Positions 8,849-17,258 of a DNA stretch of 36,473 nt are shown one piece after another. The stretch comes from Fragilariopsis cylindrus CCMP1102 (taxonomy: Eukaryota; Bacillariophyta; Bacillariophyceae; Bacillariales; Bacillariaceae): the NCBI GenBank assembly GCA_900095095.1, contig FMBT01000613.1, positions 1 to 36,473 on the forward strand, written 5' to 3'. Position numbers and translations under genes: made by a program. The first letter of the stretch is position 1. The number at the start of each line of letters is the position of its first letter. Under the pieces are notes generated by a model. That model saw nothing but the letters and a program-made list of their open reading frames with translations, searched no databases and had not been told where the DNA came from.

Positions 8849-10609
8849 ATGCTAGAACAAATAGAAACAACCGTTTCAACTCTGCCCACAAGGCCAGATC
8901 CGTTGCATAAACATACAACGGTTAGCAACACAACGGACTCTCCATCCACTCAAAAACTTGTAACAATGAAAAACCTGAACTCAAACTTGACCCCAGGACA
9001 CAAACGAAAACTAGACGTTTCTAAACCAACAACGCAACACATTGTCGCGACTAATACGCAACCGATTTTAACACAACAAAATATACTCGATAGTTACACA
9101 AATCTACTTTGGTACAACTCACCAGCAATAGCACACAAATTCTATTTCGAACAAAACAAAAAGGCAACTTGCACCATAGCGCTTTCAACTCAATCTAGTA
9201 TGAAGTTTGACATTCCCACTTTCACCGCCCTCGACGATGATACGTACTTCGAACTTGCTTCGTTACTCACCCGTAAATGTTGTACCCAGGTCACCAAGGA
9301 ACACCTCGGGGACGTGGACTACAAGTTAGCCGAGGAACGAGACAACAGAGCTACTATCGAACCTGATGCGAAACGCATCAAAAACGAACAGCTCCCCGGC
9401 ACATTCTATGCCAAGATCGCCAAGGCTATCAGCACCACCAACGTCATGGTCGTCGCAATGGACATGACACTCCAGCATTACAGAGCACAGGAACACATCA
9501 GCAAACTACAAACTGCTAACAGTGAACTCCAGGCTGTCGATCTCACGGACGAGACCGGCAAGAGTGTCATCGAAACACTTCCGGATCTAGTCGACAAGGG
9601 AGTCATCATTCCCGACAAGAAACGTGCAGCAACAGTCGCAACACTTCCGGAACACGTCGACAATGGTGTCGTCGTTACCGACAAGAAACGTGCAGCAACA
9701 ATCACCGTAAATCCGCACTTGCAAGCTTTCGCACTGGGGTTAATGGCCGAAGTCCGGTCAGAAAATGCACGACTAGCCAACAATGTCACTCCGAACGATA
9801 AACCTATCGATCAGGCACCTGTCAAAAAGCCCACCGCTAGAAGACGATTGTATCAATTGTTCGAGTGGGACGGCCTAGCAACACACAACTTAAATCACAG
9901 CATTTCAAATGCCCAGGCAATGAAAACGTTCAGGACCGTCTTCCCCAACATGAAACCGGAGCCACCAATCCTTTCATGCCTACCAAAGGACAACCCGCGA
10001 GCATCGTTAGAAACAGCGCTCGCGCTTGTGGGAGCATCCGTACCATCTCATTGGCTCGACAGGGTATTTCTACCCGACTACACCAAGCATGACACGCCCA
10101 TCTCGGTCATCTTCAAACGAAACAATGCAGCGGAACGATTCGCCTACAAAGATTACGACGCAGCAGTAATCGAACATGGTCTCAGTCCAGGCATTGCAGA
10201 TTGTTTCAAAGGCCAGAATGCTGGCAACTTCGCCGGAGAAGGCTGTTTCACAACCACCGCTCCTCTCTTGTGCCAAATGGAAATCAAGGGAAATCAGGTA
10301 CAAAGCATCAAGGGCAAAGTGTACCAATGGCTTATCTACATTCCACATATGAACGTAGTAATCTCTTGCAACAACCACAAACCACCCAGCTTCCACGTAT
10401 TAAAGAAGCAGAAAAACGTCTGGATCCTCGGCAAGAACACGATCAAAGCATTGACCGAAGAGGACAGCAGCAGCATCAACAAGCTCCTGGGCAAGTTAGC
10501 GTTTCCAGCAAAGGATGACAACGCCCAAAACCTCCGCTTACACAGCGCAGTCTGGATTCAAAACATCAATTCCAACTTCAACCTTGTCGACGAGGTCAAC
10601 GAAGATTAG
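8849..10609 (+). CDS. ORF4, unknown 586-aa protein of the YR element
   Basis: An intact frame from ATG 8849, lying between the recombinase and the right repeats and therefore inside the element. A TATA-like ttattttattttcgcatat stretch lies about 50 bp upstream, so it may have its own promoter. The N-terminal third is Thr/Asn/Lys-rich. The centre holds a 22-residue tandem repeat (9575-9706, core DKKRAAT) with Leu-rich flanks. The C-terminal 250 residues look globular, with the pieces LFEWDGLATHNLN, WLDRVFLPDY and GNFAGEGCF. I recognise no catalytic motif; in particular no SGNH hydrolase GDS motif, as seen in some Ngaro accessory ORFs, and no methyltransferase or DDE motif. Function is unknown; candidates include a second structural protein or a DNA-binding accessory factor. 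Confidence 0.7.
   Translation: MLEQIETTVSTLPTRPDPLHKHTTVSNTTDSPSTQKLVTMKNLNSNLTPGHKRKLDVSKPTTQHIVATNTQPILTQQNILDSYTNLLWYNSPAIAHKFYFEQNKKATCTIALSTQSSMKFDIPTFTALDDDTYFELASLLTRKCCTQVTKEHLGDVDYKLAEERDNRATIEPDAKRIKNEQLPGTFYAKIAKAISTTNVMVVAMDMTLQHYRAQEHISKLQTANSELQAVDLTDETGKSVIETLPDLVDKGVIIPDKKRAATVATLPEHVDNGVVVTDKKRAATITVNPHLQAFALGLMAEVRSENARLANNVTPNDKPIDQAPVKKPTARRRLYQLFEWDGLATHNLNHSISNAQAMKTFRTVFPNMKPEPPILSCLPKDNPRASLETALALVGASVPSHWLDRVFLPDYTKHDTPISVIFKRNNAAERFAYKDYDAAVIEHGLSPGIADCFKGQNAGNFAGEGCFTTTAPLLCQMEIKGNQVQSIKGKVYQWLIYIPHMNVVISCNNHKPPSFHVLKKQKNVWILGKNTIKALTEEDSSSINKLLGKLAFPAKDDNAQNLRLHSAVWIQNINSNFNLVDEVNED
9575..9706 (+). repeat. 66-bp in-frame tandem duplication in ORF4
   Basis: Two copies (9575-9640, 9641-9706) start with acacttccgga and share gacaagaaacgtgcagcaaca. 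Each encodes 22 residues around LP-x-x-VD-x-GV and DKKRAAT. The basic repeat could be a nucleic-acid contact or localisation signal (inference). Confidence 0.85.
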
Positions 10610-11034
10610 AAATGTTTGATATACCGCCACCATGGCCAGAGTCGTGCTACCACAATAGCACTCCTGACTCAACCATTCCGACATCCATCTACACCGAACA
10701 AATCGTAGACTCCAGGATCACGCCTATACAATCACGACGTATCCAACGAACATCTTGTTAAAGGTTCTGTACCACAGACGAACCAACAATTTAACTATAC
10801 ATATATAAAGAAAAGAGAATAATCAGTAGTTAACTAATAATCGTAACTTTCACCGAAGCTACAACTAGGTTGCAACACACAATATTTCATTCTCAACTTT
10901 CACATTAGCTACACTAATACTAGAGTCTCACTCCCGTGCACATAGCCTGGCCTAACACACCCACGCTATGACCGGAAGTCATTTCAACATTCCACACATT
11001 TATGGGACTATACCCAACTAAAGTTGGTTTGATG
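10610..11034 (+). other. Non-coding region between ORF4 and the right repeats
   Basis: No gene seen. It contains a short ORF of eight codons in a strong start context (gccaccatgg at 10625-10634) and AT-rich sequence at 10795-10830. A transcript terminator or poly(A) site for the element may lie here, but none can be defined. Confidence 0.4.
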
Positions 11035-11305
11035 GAGGAAGCTCTTTTAGTATCTTTAGTGGCTAGTGAACCCCGGAACACAAGTGGTCCGGAATACACA
11101 ATCCACCAAAAATAGGTCACATCAGTTCAGTCCCGAGTTAGCCACGACTGACAACAATCAACCTCTTTTGACGAAACTATATACACTTAGATAGATCCAG
11201 AAAAAACGTGTTCAACAAAACCGAGGTAAGCCAGAAGAATGATTCACAATAATTACTTTAGTCGCATAGCAACTCCGGCTAAATTTAGTGCAACTAAATT
11301 TAGTC
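11035..11305 (+). repeat. Split direct repeat B1
   Basis: A 271-bp repeat matching 11504-11774 at constant offset 469, with no difference found by eye. It ends with two copies of the palindrome ctaaatttag (11279-11288 and 11294-11303), 5 bp apart. Its last two bases (TC) are also the first two of A2. Confidence 0.93.
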
Positions 11306-11482
11306 AAGGAGTGTTAAAGCTGTAAAAAGGAATCAAGCGATTTATTTTTATACAACGCGCGCGCTAGTAGAAAAATCAAAGTCCAGAAGAGAAATCTATT
11401 CTGGACTCATTCTTTTGGAAACATCGTGTTTTGTTGTGAGGCAGCTCCGGAGCTGACGTGACCGCTGAAAGCGCTTCTTCTT
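11304..11482 (+). repeat. Split direct repeat A2
   Basis: The second copy of A1 (179 bp), set between B1 and B2. The B1-A2 joint (tttagtc/aagg) recreates the sequence expected where the two ends of the element meet in a circle. A 21-bp spacer (11483-11503) separates it from B2. Confidence 0.93.
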
Positions 11483-11503
11483 CCACAACCATCCTCACTC
11501 CTA

Positions 11504-11774
11504 GAGGAAGCTCTTTTAGTATCTTTAGTGGCTAGTGAACCCCGGAACACAAGTGGTCCGGAATACACAATCCACCAAAAATAGGTCACATCAGTTCAGT
11601 CCCGAGTTAGCCACGACTGACAACAATCAACCTCTTTTGACGAAACTATATACACTTAGATAGATCCAGAAAAAACGTGTTCAACAAAACCGAGGTAAGC
11701 CAGAAGAATGATTCACAATAATTACTTTAGTCGCATAGCAACTCCGGCTAAATTTAGTGCAACTAAATTTAGTC
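11504..11774 (+). repeat. Split direct repeat B2 (right end of YR element)
   Basis: The second copy of B1, forming the right terminus. It ends ...tttagtc, followed by the flank ttcaatcgc. The ctaaatttag palindromes are at 11748-11757 and 11763-11772. Confidence 0.93.
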
Positions 11775-12619
11775 TTCAATCGCTCAGACCCATAAAAAGA
11801 GAACCAGCCAAACTTCAACTTTAAACAATAAAAACTAAACAAATTGTACTACTGACTATTTAGGACCTACCGGTATCACCGATAAAAAAAATAGAAGTCA
11901 ATATGCTGCGTATTTAGGCGTCGGTCGCTGCTACAAACTGCACTCGAAGGCATCAACGCATAATGAAAATGCAAATCCATCGCTTGGGATTGAATTTGTC
12001 AATAGGCGTGTAACTAAGCAAAGTGTCAATGGATCATTCGGAAGAATCAATCAATCAATAAATAAATCAATAATTAATCGTCATGCGTATTTTTCTACAT
12101 TCCACTGTAACATAGAAGCGTGATGGGATTGAATTTGATGATTGTTATTTATATCTCTCTGCACGAATGAAGGAAGGCATCCCTCTTGATTTGTTCTCCT
12201 TATAAGTGATACGTACTCAGTAAACATTCTTTGCGTTAGAAATGGGGAGTAAAAATATTCTTCGCGTATCATCAAATCAAAAACTAATAGGACTGTATAC
12301 AATAACGGAAGCAAAGGTTGAAGTACAATGACAACACACGATAGACTTTAAGAAGAGGTACGTCTATATTTTCAGAAATGCTTCGGGGCTGTGATACATA
12401 CCGTGGCACTTTCACAGTCTTCATATCGATATAGAACAACATGCTGACAGGGTCGCTTTATACTTTTCTTCTGTTATCGTTTTCAATGAAAACCGCTCGC
12501 GATCACTATCACAACTTTTCAGCCTCTCATCACAATAAAAGAAGAAGAATACTACGAATAGGTCCTAACATTAGGCCTCTCTTGCTTTGGTAGTATCACC
12601 ATAAAATATATTCGATGTC
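11775..12619. other. Intergenic region right of the YR element
   Basis: 845 bp of AT-rich sequence with aatcaatc/aataaatc runs near 12045-12075. No convincing gene; a 77-codon minus-strand frame at 12081-12314 has no recognisable features. The promoter of the next gene should be in the last part (taaaatatattcg just upstream of its ATG). Confidence 0.45.
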
Positions 12620-13663
12620 ATGTGCAATCCTCTTCCCATCCGTATTTTCTCACTGACAGATGATAAACACAAACAACACCTAACGGCTCTTTTTGACGAA
12701 GATATGACTGTAAGTTTCAACAACGATAAGACTGTAAGCGAAATCGAACACCATTGCGAATTTACTTCTAAGGAACGGATGTCAATATGGTATACAGACG
12801 ATGATTATCGTTCCTTCAATCTTCAAGAAACCCAAGAACAGTTAAGTGGTCCACTTGCTGCTAAAATCGATAAGATTGAACGATCAAGACACATCGTAAA
12901 TGTACAGTACCTTGTTCTTCGTGCACAAATGGTTCAACGAGAGATTGCCAAGACCGACACCAACGAGACAGAACAAGATTATTCTAAATGGCTAGCAGAT
13001 TTTTATCAACTCCATTCTGAATCATGTGCTATAGCTGCAAGACAGCGTGGTCTTGAGAATGATCTATGCCTTCTTAATATTAAGTTAAGAGATACATCGT
13101 TAATGTTATTGAGAAATTCTTTCCTGTTCAATGGTCTTTCTGTCTCGAATAATAATAACAACAACAACAACAACAACAACAATGATAAAATTAGGTATCC
13201 AGGATTGGTATGGAGACCAGACCAAAACAAAAACAACAACATCGGAGCTTTAGCGAACAATGAACGGTGGTCGGTGGAGGAAGGATCTACCAACAGCAAC
13301 AAACGAGTAGCATTTTCTAATAGCAGTCGTAATTTTCGCAGGATGTTATGCAAAGATTTAGATTTGAGCAGCAGCAGCAAGAAGATAGTTGTAACAGAAA
13401 AGCCAATATTCTTTACTACGTCCGGCCTTACTACGTCCGGCCTTACGTCACTCGAATCGGCTACGTCCGGCCTTACGTCACTCGAATCAATCGTATCACC
13501 GATCGGTTGCTTATCGAGGAAAAACATACCATGTGGAAAAGAACAAGGACGATGGTGCCCTATTAGTAGAAAGGCTGATAGTAACGTGAAAGATCTACCG
13601 CTTAAACCGATAAGGCGGCAATCGTTGACTCCACCCATACCTGTGTCCTTAAAACATACATAA
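12620..13663 (+). CDS. Diatom-type conserved protein with a WYxxxDY motif (347 aa)
   Basis: Function unknown. The N-terminal half follows a pattern I know from many diatom hypothetical proteins: a VSF strand (31-33), EIEHHCEF (41-48), SKERMSIWYTDDDY (50-63), then helices and the RGLE box (143-146). From about residue 177 it is low complexity: a run of Asn (13147-13184), Ser-rich stretches and a TSGLTSLES tandem repeat. No signal peptide or membrane segment is seen. ATG 12620 is the first start and lies directly before the conserved part. It is a single exon, with another gene convergent downstream (stop to stop 327 bp). Membership of this lineage-specific family is moderately sure; no biochemical role can be proposed. 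Confidence 0.7.
   Translation: MCNPLPIRIFSLTDDKHKQHLTALFDEDMTVSFNNDKTVSEIEHHCEFTSKERMSIWYTDDDYRSFNLQETQEQLSGPLAAKIDKIERSRHIVNVQYLVLRAQMVQREIAKTDTNETEQDYSKWLADFYQLHSESCAIAARQRGLENDLCLLNIKLRDTSLMLLRNSFLFNGLSVSNNNNNNNNNNNNDKIRYPGLVWRPDQNKNNNIGALANNERWSVEEGSTNSNKRVAFSNSSRNFRRMLCKDLDLSSSSKKIVVTEKPIFFTTSGLTTSGLTSLESATSGLTSLESIVSPIGCLSRKNIPCGKEQGRWCPISRKADSNVKDLPLKPIRRQSLTPPIPVSLKHT
13147..13184 (+). repeat. Asn-codon microsatellite (aat/aac)n
   Basis: A run of aat and aac triplets inside the 12620 gene codes for poly-Asn. Runs of this kind recur in several genes of the window. Confidence 0.9.
13431..13490 (+). repeat. 30-bp tandem duplication (with 15-bp partial copies before it)
   Basis: Units 13431-13460 and 13461-13490 are nearly identical (ctacgtccggccttacgtca...). 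A shorter unit, actacgtccggcctt, is repeated at 13415-13429 and 13430-13444. The repeats stay in frame and encode TSGL and TSLES blocks. Confidence 0.88.
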
Positions 13664-13990
13664 TACATACATGACAATAGAATCGACTGACGCATCAAGT
13701 CCATTCTGTATTTCCGTACAACATTCCAATATTGACTACACGTGTACATTCACCCCTTAATATTCTCGCTCCACTGAGAAAGTAGAAAGAGAAAAGTGCG
13801 TAAGCATTATAAAGAATTTTTATAAGAAATAATTACCTTAGCTTAATTTTGACGCGTTTAGCAGACAATCCCATAACATACATAGTAGTAATAGTAGAAC
13901 AAAATGAGTTTTAGATTCCAAACACTGTTTTGATTTGCAAACTAACAAAGAAAAATCCGTCATAACGGTGATAACGATGATAATTCCCTT
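13664..13990. other. Convergent intergenic region
   Basis: 327 bp between two stop codons. AT-rich, no gene seen; poly(A) signals of both genes are expected here but none was assigned. Confidence 0.4.
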
Positions 13991-16681
13991 TCAAAATCCG
14001 CCAGCTCCCCTTGTTTCTTCACCCTCAACACTAGGTTTTTTACTGTGAATGGAGAATTTGTCTCGCTTTACCTCCATAACGAATGGAGTCCAATGCAGTT
14101 TTGTGGCATCCACTCTAGGTTGTTTCACTGGATATTTTTTCGCGAGAGTCCGTAATAGACCTTCTTCGGCTGCAATAAAATAAACACCGTTGATTATTTT
14201 TAAAATGCTCAATTGGTTCAAGGTAAAGACGATGTCTTCGGCCATAATGGATGTCATTTTAGAGATATCCATGATACTCATACTAGCGTTGGGACATTGG
14301 TTCAATAAGAAGTCAACGATTGTAGATGCCCAGTATGGTTTGTAGGCCTGTTGACCAAGATCGGACATAGGTTTCTCGGGTGATCCTACCTTTTCTTCCT
14401 TTTTTGATAGTTCATAAGAGAAAGCGATTAGGAACCGTCCATACCCCTTACGTTGATGACTTGGAAAGGTTAAGATACAAGCAAGATTATAGCCAACGTC
14501 ACTAAATTTTTCCTTACTGTAGTATCCCACTGGATGGAAGCCTCGTTCGTCGACTTCACATAAAACGTAGAATAGAAATGGATCAACGTCGAAGTACAGT
14601 GTCTTATGATCCAAAAATAGCTTAGCTATGTAACATAAGTTTTGACAGTAGATCTTTTCTTCAAACCCATCCACTTCGAACATACTTAAATTACCCTTCC
14701 GATAAATTTCATTCCCCGGTGGATGTCGTCGATCGACGGGCAATCGTGATTGGAACCGTCGAATTTCTGATTTTCGTGAAAACATCCGAAGGGTAAATTC
14801 ACAAACATACAGCACCTCAATATATCCCCGTTCGGATAAGAGTTCTTTTGGCAATGGTGAAAAATACCAGGTCGACATTTGATGTGCACCTAATTCTAAA
14901 AAGGCAACATTTTTTACTTTAGTTACCTCTTCGTGTTCACGTAAACTTGCCTCATCTAGACCTTCATGTTCATCCAGTTCTTGTGCCGCGATTGTTTGAA
15001 CGATACCGTGCCCACCAACTTTTGTACGTCTATCGGAATGCTCTGCCACAATTGTAGGAAGAGATACGGCAGTAGCTATCACGGGAATATGCACACCCAC
15101 CGAAATTACTGCTCCACCATCATTGAAATGGAGCCCACCTATTCCAGCTGTATTAGTATTATTATTAGTATTATTATTATTCCCTGCCACGACAGTTTTG
15201 TCATCGTCGTCCGCCGCAGCATCGGCTTTTTTTCGTCTCAATCGTGTCCCTCTTCTTGTTCCTTCCTCAGCGGCGGCCGTGTTGGCACCGCCACCGCCAT
15301 CCGATGCGTGACCATCCTCCGCATTATTATTATTACCGGTATTGCTGCTGCTATTATTAGTACTACCTGTTATCTGTGCACTACTACCACTATTATAATC
15401 ATTATTATTCGCTGATGTACCACTACCCGAGGATGTCGTCGTCGTCGTCGACGCCATAGCAGTAGTAGTAGTACTACTAGTAGTAGTACCACCCGCGTTG
15501 TTGGTCGTTGATCGTCGTCGACTAGCTCTCGGTGCTGTGACATCCACTGATCGTGCTTCTATGGCTGCCTTTCGTTTTTCTTCTTTTTCCTTTTCTCTTT
15601 GTATCAGTCTTTTCTTTTTTTCTTCTTCACGCTTGATGGCTCTTGCCTTTGCATTCCCAATACTGGGCGGGGAAACAATCCGATCCATCGAGATCCATTC
15701 ATCCATCCTTCGATTAAAATCACGGTAATGGACATAATATCGCCATATCGTTGTGGTTGTTGTTGTTGTTGTGGTTGACGGTGCTGTTGTACTATTATTA
15801 TCGTTGCTGCTGCTTTTATGATGATGATGCTGATGTTCAATAGACACACGGTCTATAATATCACATAGACGGACTGAAATGACTCCCTCCTTTGCTGATT
15901 TGTCTTCTTCTCCTTTTTCGTCTGTCATATTGTCTTCCTTATCATTATCAATGTCATTATCGCCTTTGTCGTCGTCATCCTCTTCAACATCTGAATCCTT
16001 ATCCCACCACTCATCAAAATCATCATCATTATCATCATCATCATTATCACAATCCTTATTTTCATATTCATCTTCTATGCTGCTGCTGTCACTGCTCTCA
16101 TTCTCATCGTCATCGTTATTGTTCTTTTCTTTCACACCGTGTAAGACCTCAATGACGGCACCTCGAGCGTACGGATGATTATCCATAGCGGAACCAGAAC
16201 CACCTGCTGTTGGAGTTAGCTTGATGACCGGTTGCTGCTTATTATTATTATTATTATTATTGCTGGTACTATTATTATTATTACTTGCACTCATTATATC
16301 TGTATTCGTATTTTTATTCGTGTTTATTGTGGTTGTAGTTGTGGTTGTAGTTGTACTGTCAGACATATCTGTTTTTATTTTTAATTTAGATGCAACCTTG
16401 TTGTTGTTGTCGTTGTTGCTGGCATCAATAACTGCTTTAGCAGCAGCAGGAGTCGTTTTTGTGGTTGTTGTTGTTGTTGTTGCCGTCGTCGTCGTTTGTA
16501 GCTGTTTTTGTTTTTTGTTCTTATCAGTGTCAGTTTCAGTTTGAATTTCAGTAGTGGTTCCTCCCCGCCGCTGTTTCTTATTCTTTCTGGTGGTTCCTTC
16601 ATCACTTCCACTACTATTATCGTCGGCAGTGATGATAGTATCATCATCCTTGGCGGATAATTTCTTCTTTTCGCGAGGCAT
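13991..16681 (-). CDS. MYST-family histone acetyltransferase, Esa1/Tip60-like (896 aa)
   Basis: It transfers acetyl from acetyl-CoA to histone lysines, in nuclear chromatin (NuA4-like complex by family). Order: low-complexity Thr/Asn/Asp-rich N-terminus; chromo barrel at about 265-340 (YYVHYRDFNRRMDEW at 315-329), split by a His/Ser/Thr insert at 283-311; a basic Lys/Arg/Glu helix at about 348-380; then the MYST domain from about 588. In it are K693 (DHKTLYFD, the autoacetylated Lys of the family), C735 (NLACILTFP), the acetyl-CoA loop QRKGYG (743-748) and catalytic E757 (FSYELSKKE). The zinc-finger segment (624-655) keeps C627 but has Thr630, and RRFQSRL where His and Cys are usual, so zinc binding is probably lost, as I recall also for yeast Esa1. 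The C-terminal SMTSIMAEDI winged-helix part is present. 896 aa is far longer than Esa1 (about 445) because of the low-complexity tracts. Single exon; divergent from the bZIP gene. Confidence 0.93.
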   Translation of the reverse strand: MPREKKKLSAKDDDTIITADDNSSGSDEGTTRKNKKQRRGGTTTEIQTETDTDKNKKQKQLQTTTTATTTTTTTKTTPAAAKAVIDASNNDNNNKVASKLKIKTDMSDSTTTTTTTTTINTNKNTNTDIMSASNNNNSTSNNNNNNNKQQPVIKLTPTAGGSGSAMDNHPYARGAVIEVLHGVKEKNNNDDDENESSDSSSIEDEYENKDCDNDDDDNDDDFDEWWDKDSDVEEDDDDKGDNDIDNDKEDNMTDEKGEEDKSAKEGVISVRLCDIIDRVSIEHQHHHHKSSSNDNNSTTAPSTTTTTTTTTIWRYYVHYRDFNRRMDEWISMDRIVSPPSIGNAKARAIKREEEKKKRLIQREKEKEEKRKAAIEARSVDVTAPRASRRRSTTNNAGGTTTSSTTTTAMASTTTTTSSGSGTSANNNDYNSGSSAQITGSTNNSSSNTGNNNNAEDGHASDGGGGANTAAAEEGTRRGTRLRRKKADAAADDDDKTVVAGNNNNTNNNTNTAGIGGLHFNDGGAVISVGVHIPVIATAVSLPTIVAEHSDRRTKVGGHGIVQTIAAQELDEHEGLDEASLREHEEVTKVKNVAFLELGAHQMSTWYFSPLPKELLSERGYIEVLYVCEFTLRMFSRKSEIRRFQSRLPVDRRHPPGNEIYRKGNLSMFEVDGFEEKIYCQNLCYIAKLFLDHKTLYFDVDPFLFYVLCEVDERGFHPVGYYSKEKFSDVGYNLACILTFPSHQRKGYGRFLIAFSYELSKKEEKVGSPEKPMSDLGQQAYKPYWASTIVDFLLNQCPNASMSIMDISKMTSIMAEDIVFTLNQLSILKIINGVYFIAAEEGLLRTLAKKYPVKQPRVDATKLHWTPFVMEVKRDKFSIHSKKPSVEGEETRGAGGF

Positions 16682-16767
16682 CTTTGTTATGCTTTTTTGC
16701 TTGCTTTTTTGCGTTTAGTAAGATTATTGCTGTTTGTTATGGTAGTAGAAGTGGTGGAATGGCACTC

Positions 16768-16812
<45 letters not shown>

Positions 16813-17258
16813 CCTTTGTTACATCATTGACATGATTGTTGATGTAACTACTGTACAGGGCAGCAGGGTAACTATCAAACTTGTGATGATTGAGTTTTTC
16901 CCCCGAATTCTCTATTATCACCGTACTGTATTCCTGCTTACCCACCTTCTCCCCCAAATTTGTTGTAGGAAAGATTAAAAGATTGCGCTGAGCGTTTTTC
17001 ACATACAGTACTAGTAACTACCGTTACAAACTATTCTTGTGAATTTAGACGTTTTGAATTCATTTCTTTGTATTTTCAATTTGCAGAGCAAACTCTCTCA
17101 AACCAAATAATCAACAGAAATACAATCAGTTGTACAAGCAATCAATAACCAAGTACTAGAGTTTGAGTAAGAAGATCAAAAGAAGACGAATCGAGGTCCC
17201 TTACGCGACGAAAGATCGGGATCAAGAAATATTTGTAACAATAAAACTATATACAAAA
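16682..17258. promoter_or_regulatory. Divergent promoter region between the MYST and bZIP genes
   Basis: 577 bp between the two start codons, including a (CT)n tract at 16770-16812. On the plus side an open frame precedes the bZIP ATG from 17163, but without ATG, and tttgcag at about 17080-17086 could be the acceptor of a 5'-UTR intron. Shared regulation of both genes is possible (inference from layout). Confidence 0.45.
16770..16812 (+). repeat. (CT)n microsatellite
   Basis: About 20 CT units with one interruption, located about 90-130 bp upstream of the MYST start codon. On the minus strand it reads (GA)n, the sequence type bound by GAGA-like factors in other eukaryotes; relevance here is unknown. 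Confidence 0.95.

Larger units (their letters stand above)
1426..11774 (+). mobile_element. Complete tyrosine-recombinase retrotransposon (DIRS order) with split direct repeats
   Basis: The element copies itself through RNA and inserts a circular DNA by a tyrosine recombinase instead of a DDE integrase. Layout is A1 (1426-1604), ORFs, B1 (11035-11305), A2 (11304-11482), B2 (11504-11774). This A1-ORFs-B1-A2-B2 order is the split-direct-repeat plan known from PAT/Ngaro-like members of DIRS. The two A copies (179 bp) and the two B copies (271 bp) look identical base for base, which suggests a recent insertion. ORF order is small leader ORF, Gag-like ORF1, RT plus RNase H, YR, then an unknown ORF4. 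No DDE integrase and no LTRs are present. TC occurs at the left end, the B1/A2 joint and the right end, and no target duplication is evident. Codons end in C or G more often than in the neighbouring host genes. Confidence 0.9.

Noticed and set aside
1424..11779. LTRs or terminal inverted repeats for the left element
   Set aside because: Repeats are direct and split (A and B), not terminal identical LTRs; no long inverted termini and no DDE integrase.
12081..12314. 77-codon minus-strand frame
   Set aside because: No motif and no neighbouring support; typical chance frame in AT-rich DNA.
13006..13749. 247-codon minus-strand frame opposite the WYxxxDY gene
   Set aside because: Its Leu-runs are the complement of the Asn codons; the plus-strand frame has the recognisable family pattern.
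14966..16544. Several plus-strand frames opposite the MYST gene
   Set aside because: They arise from triplet repeats of the MYST N-terminus; their poly-Ser, poly-Ile and poly-Leu runs are shadows.
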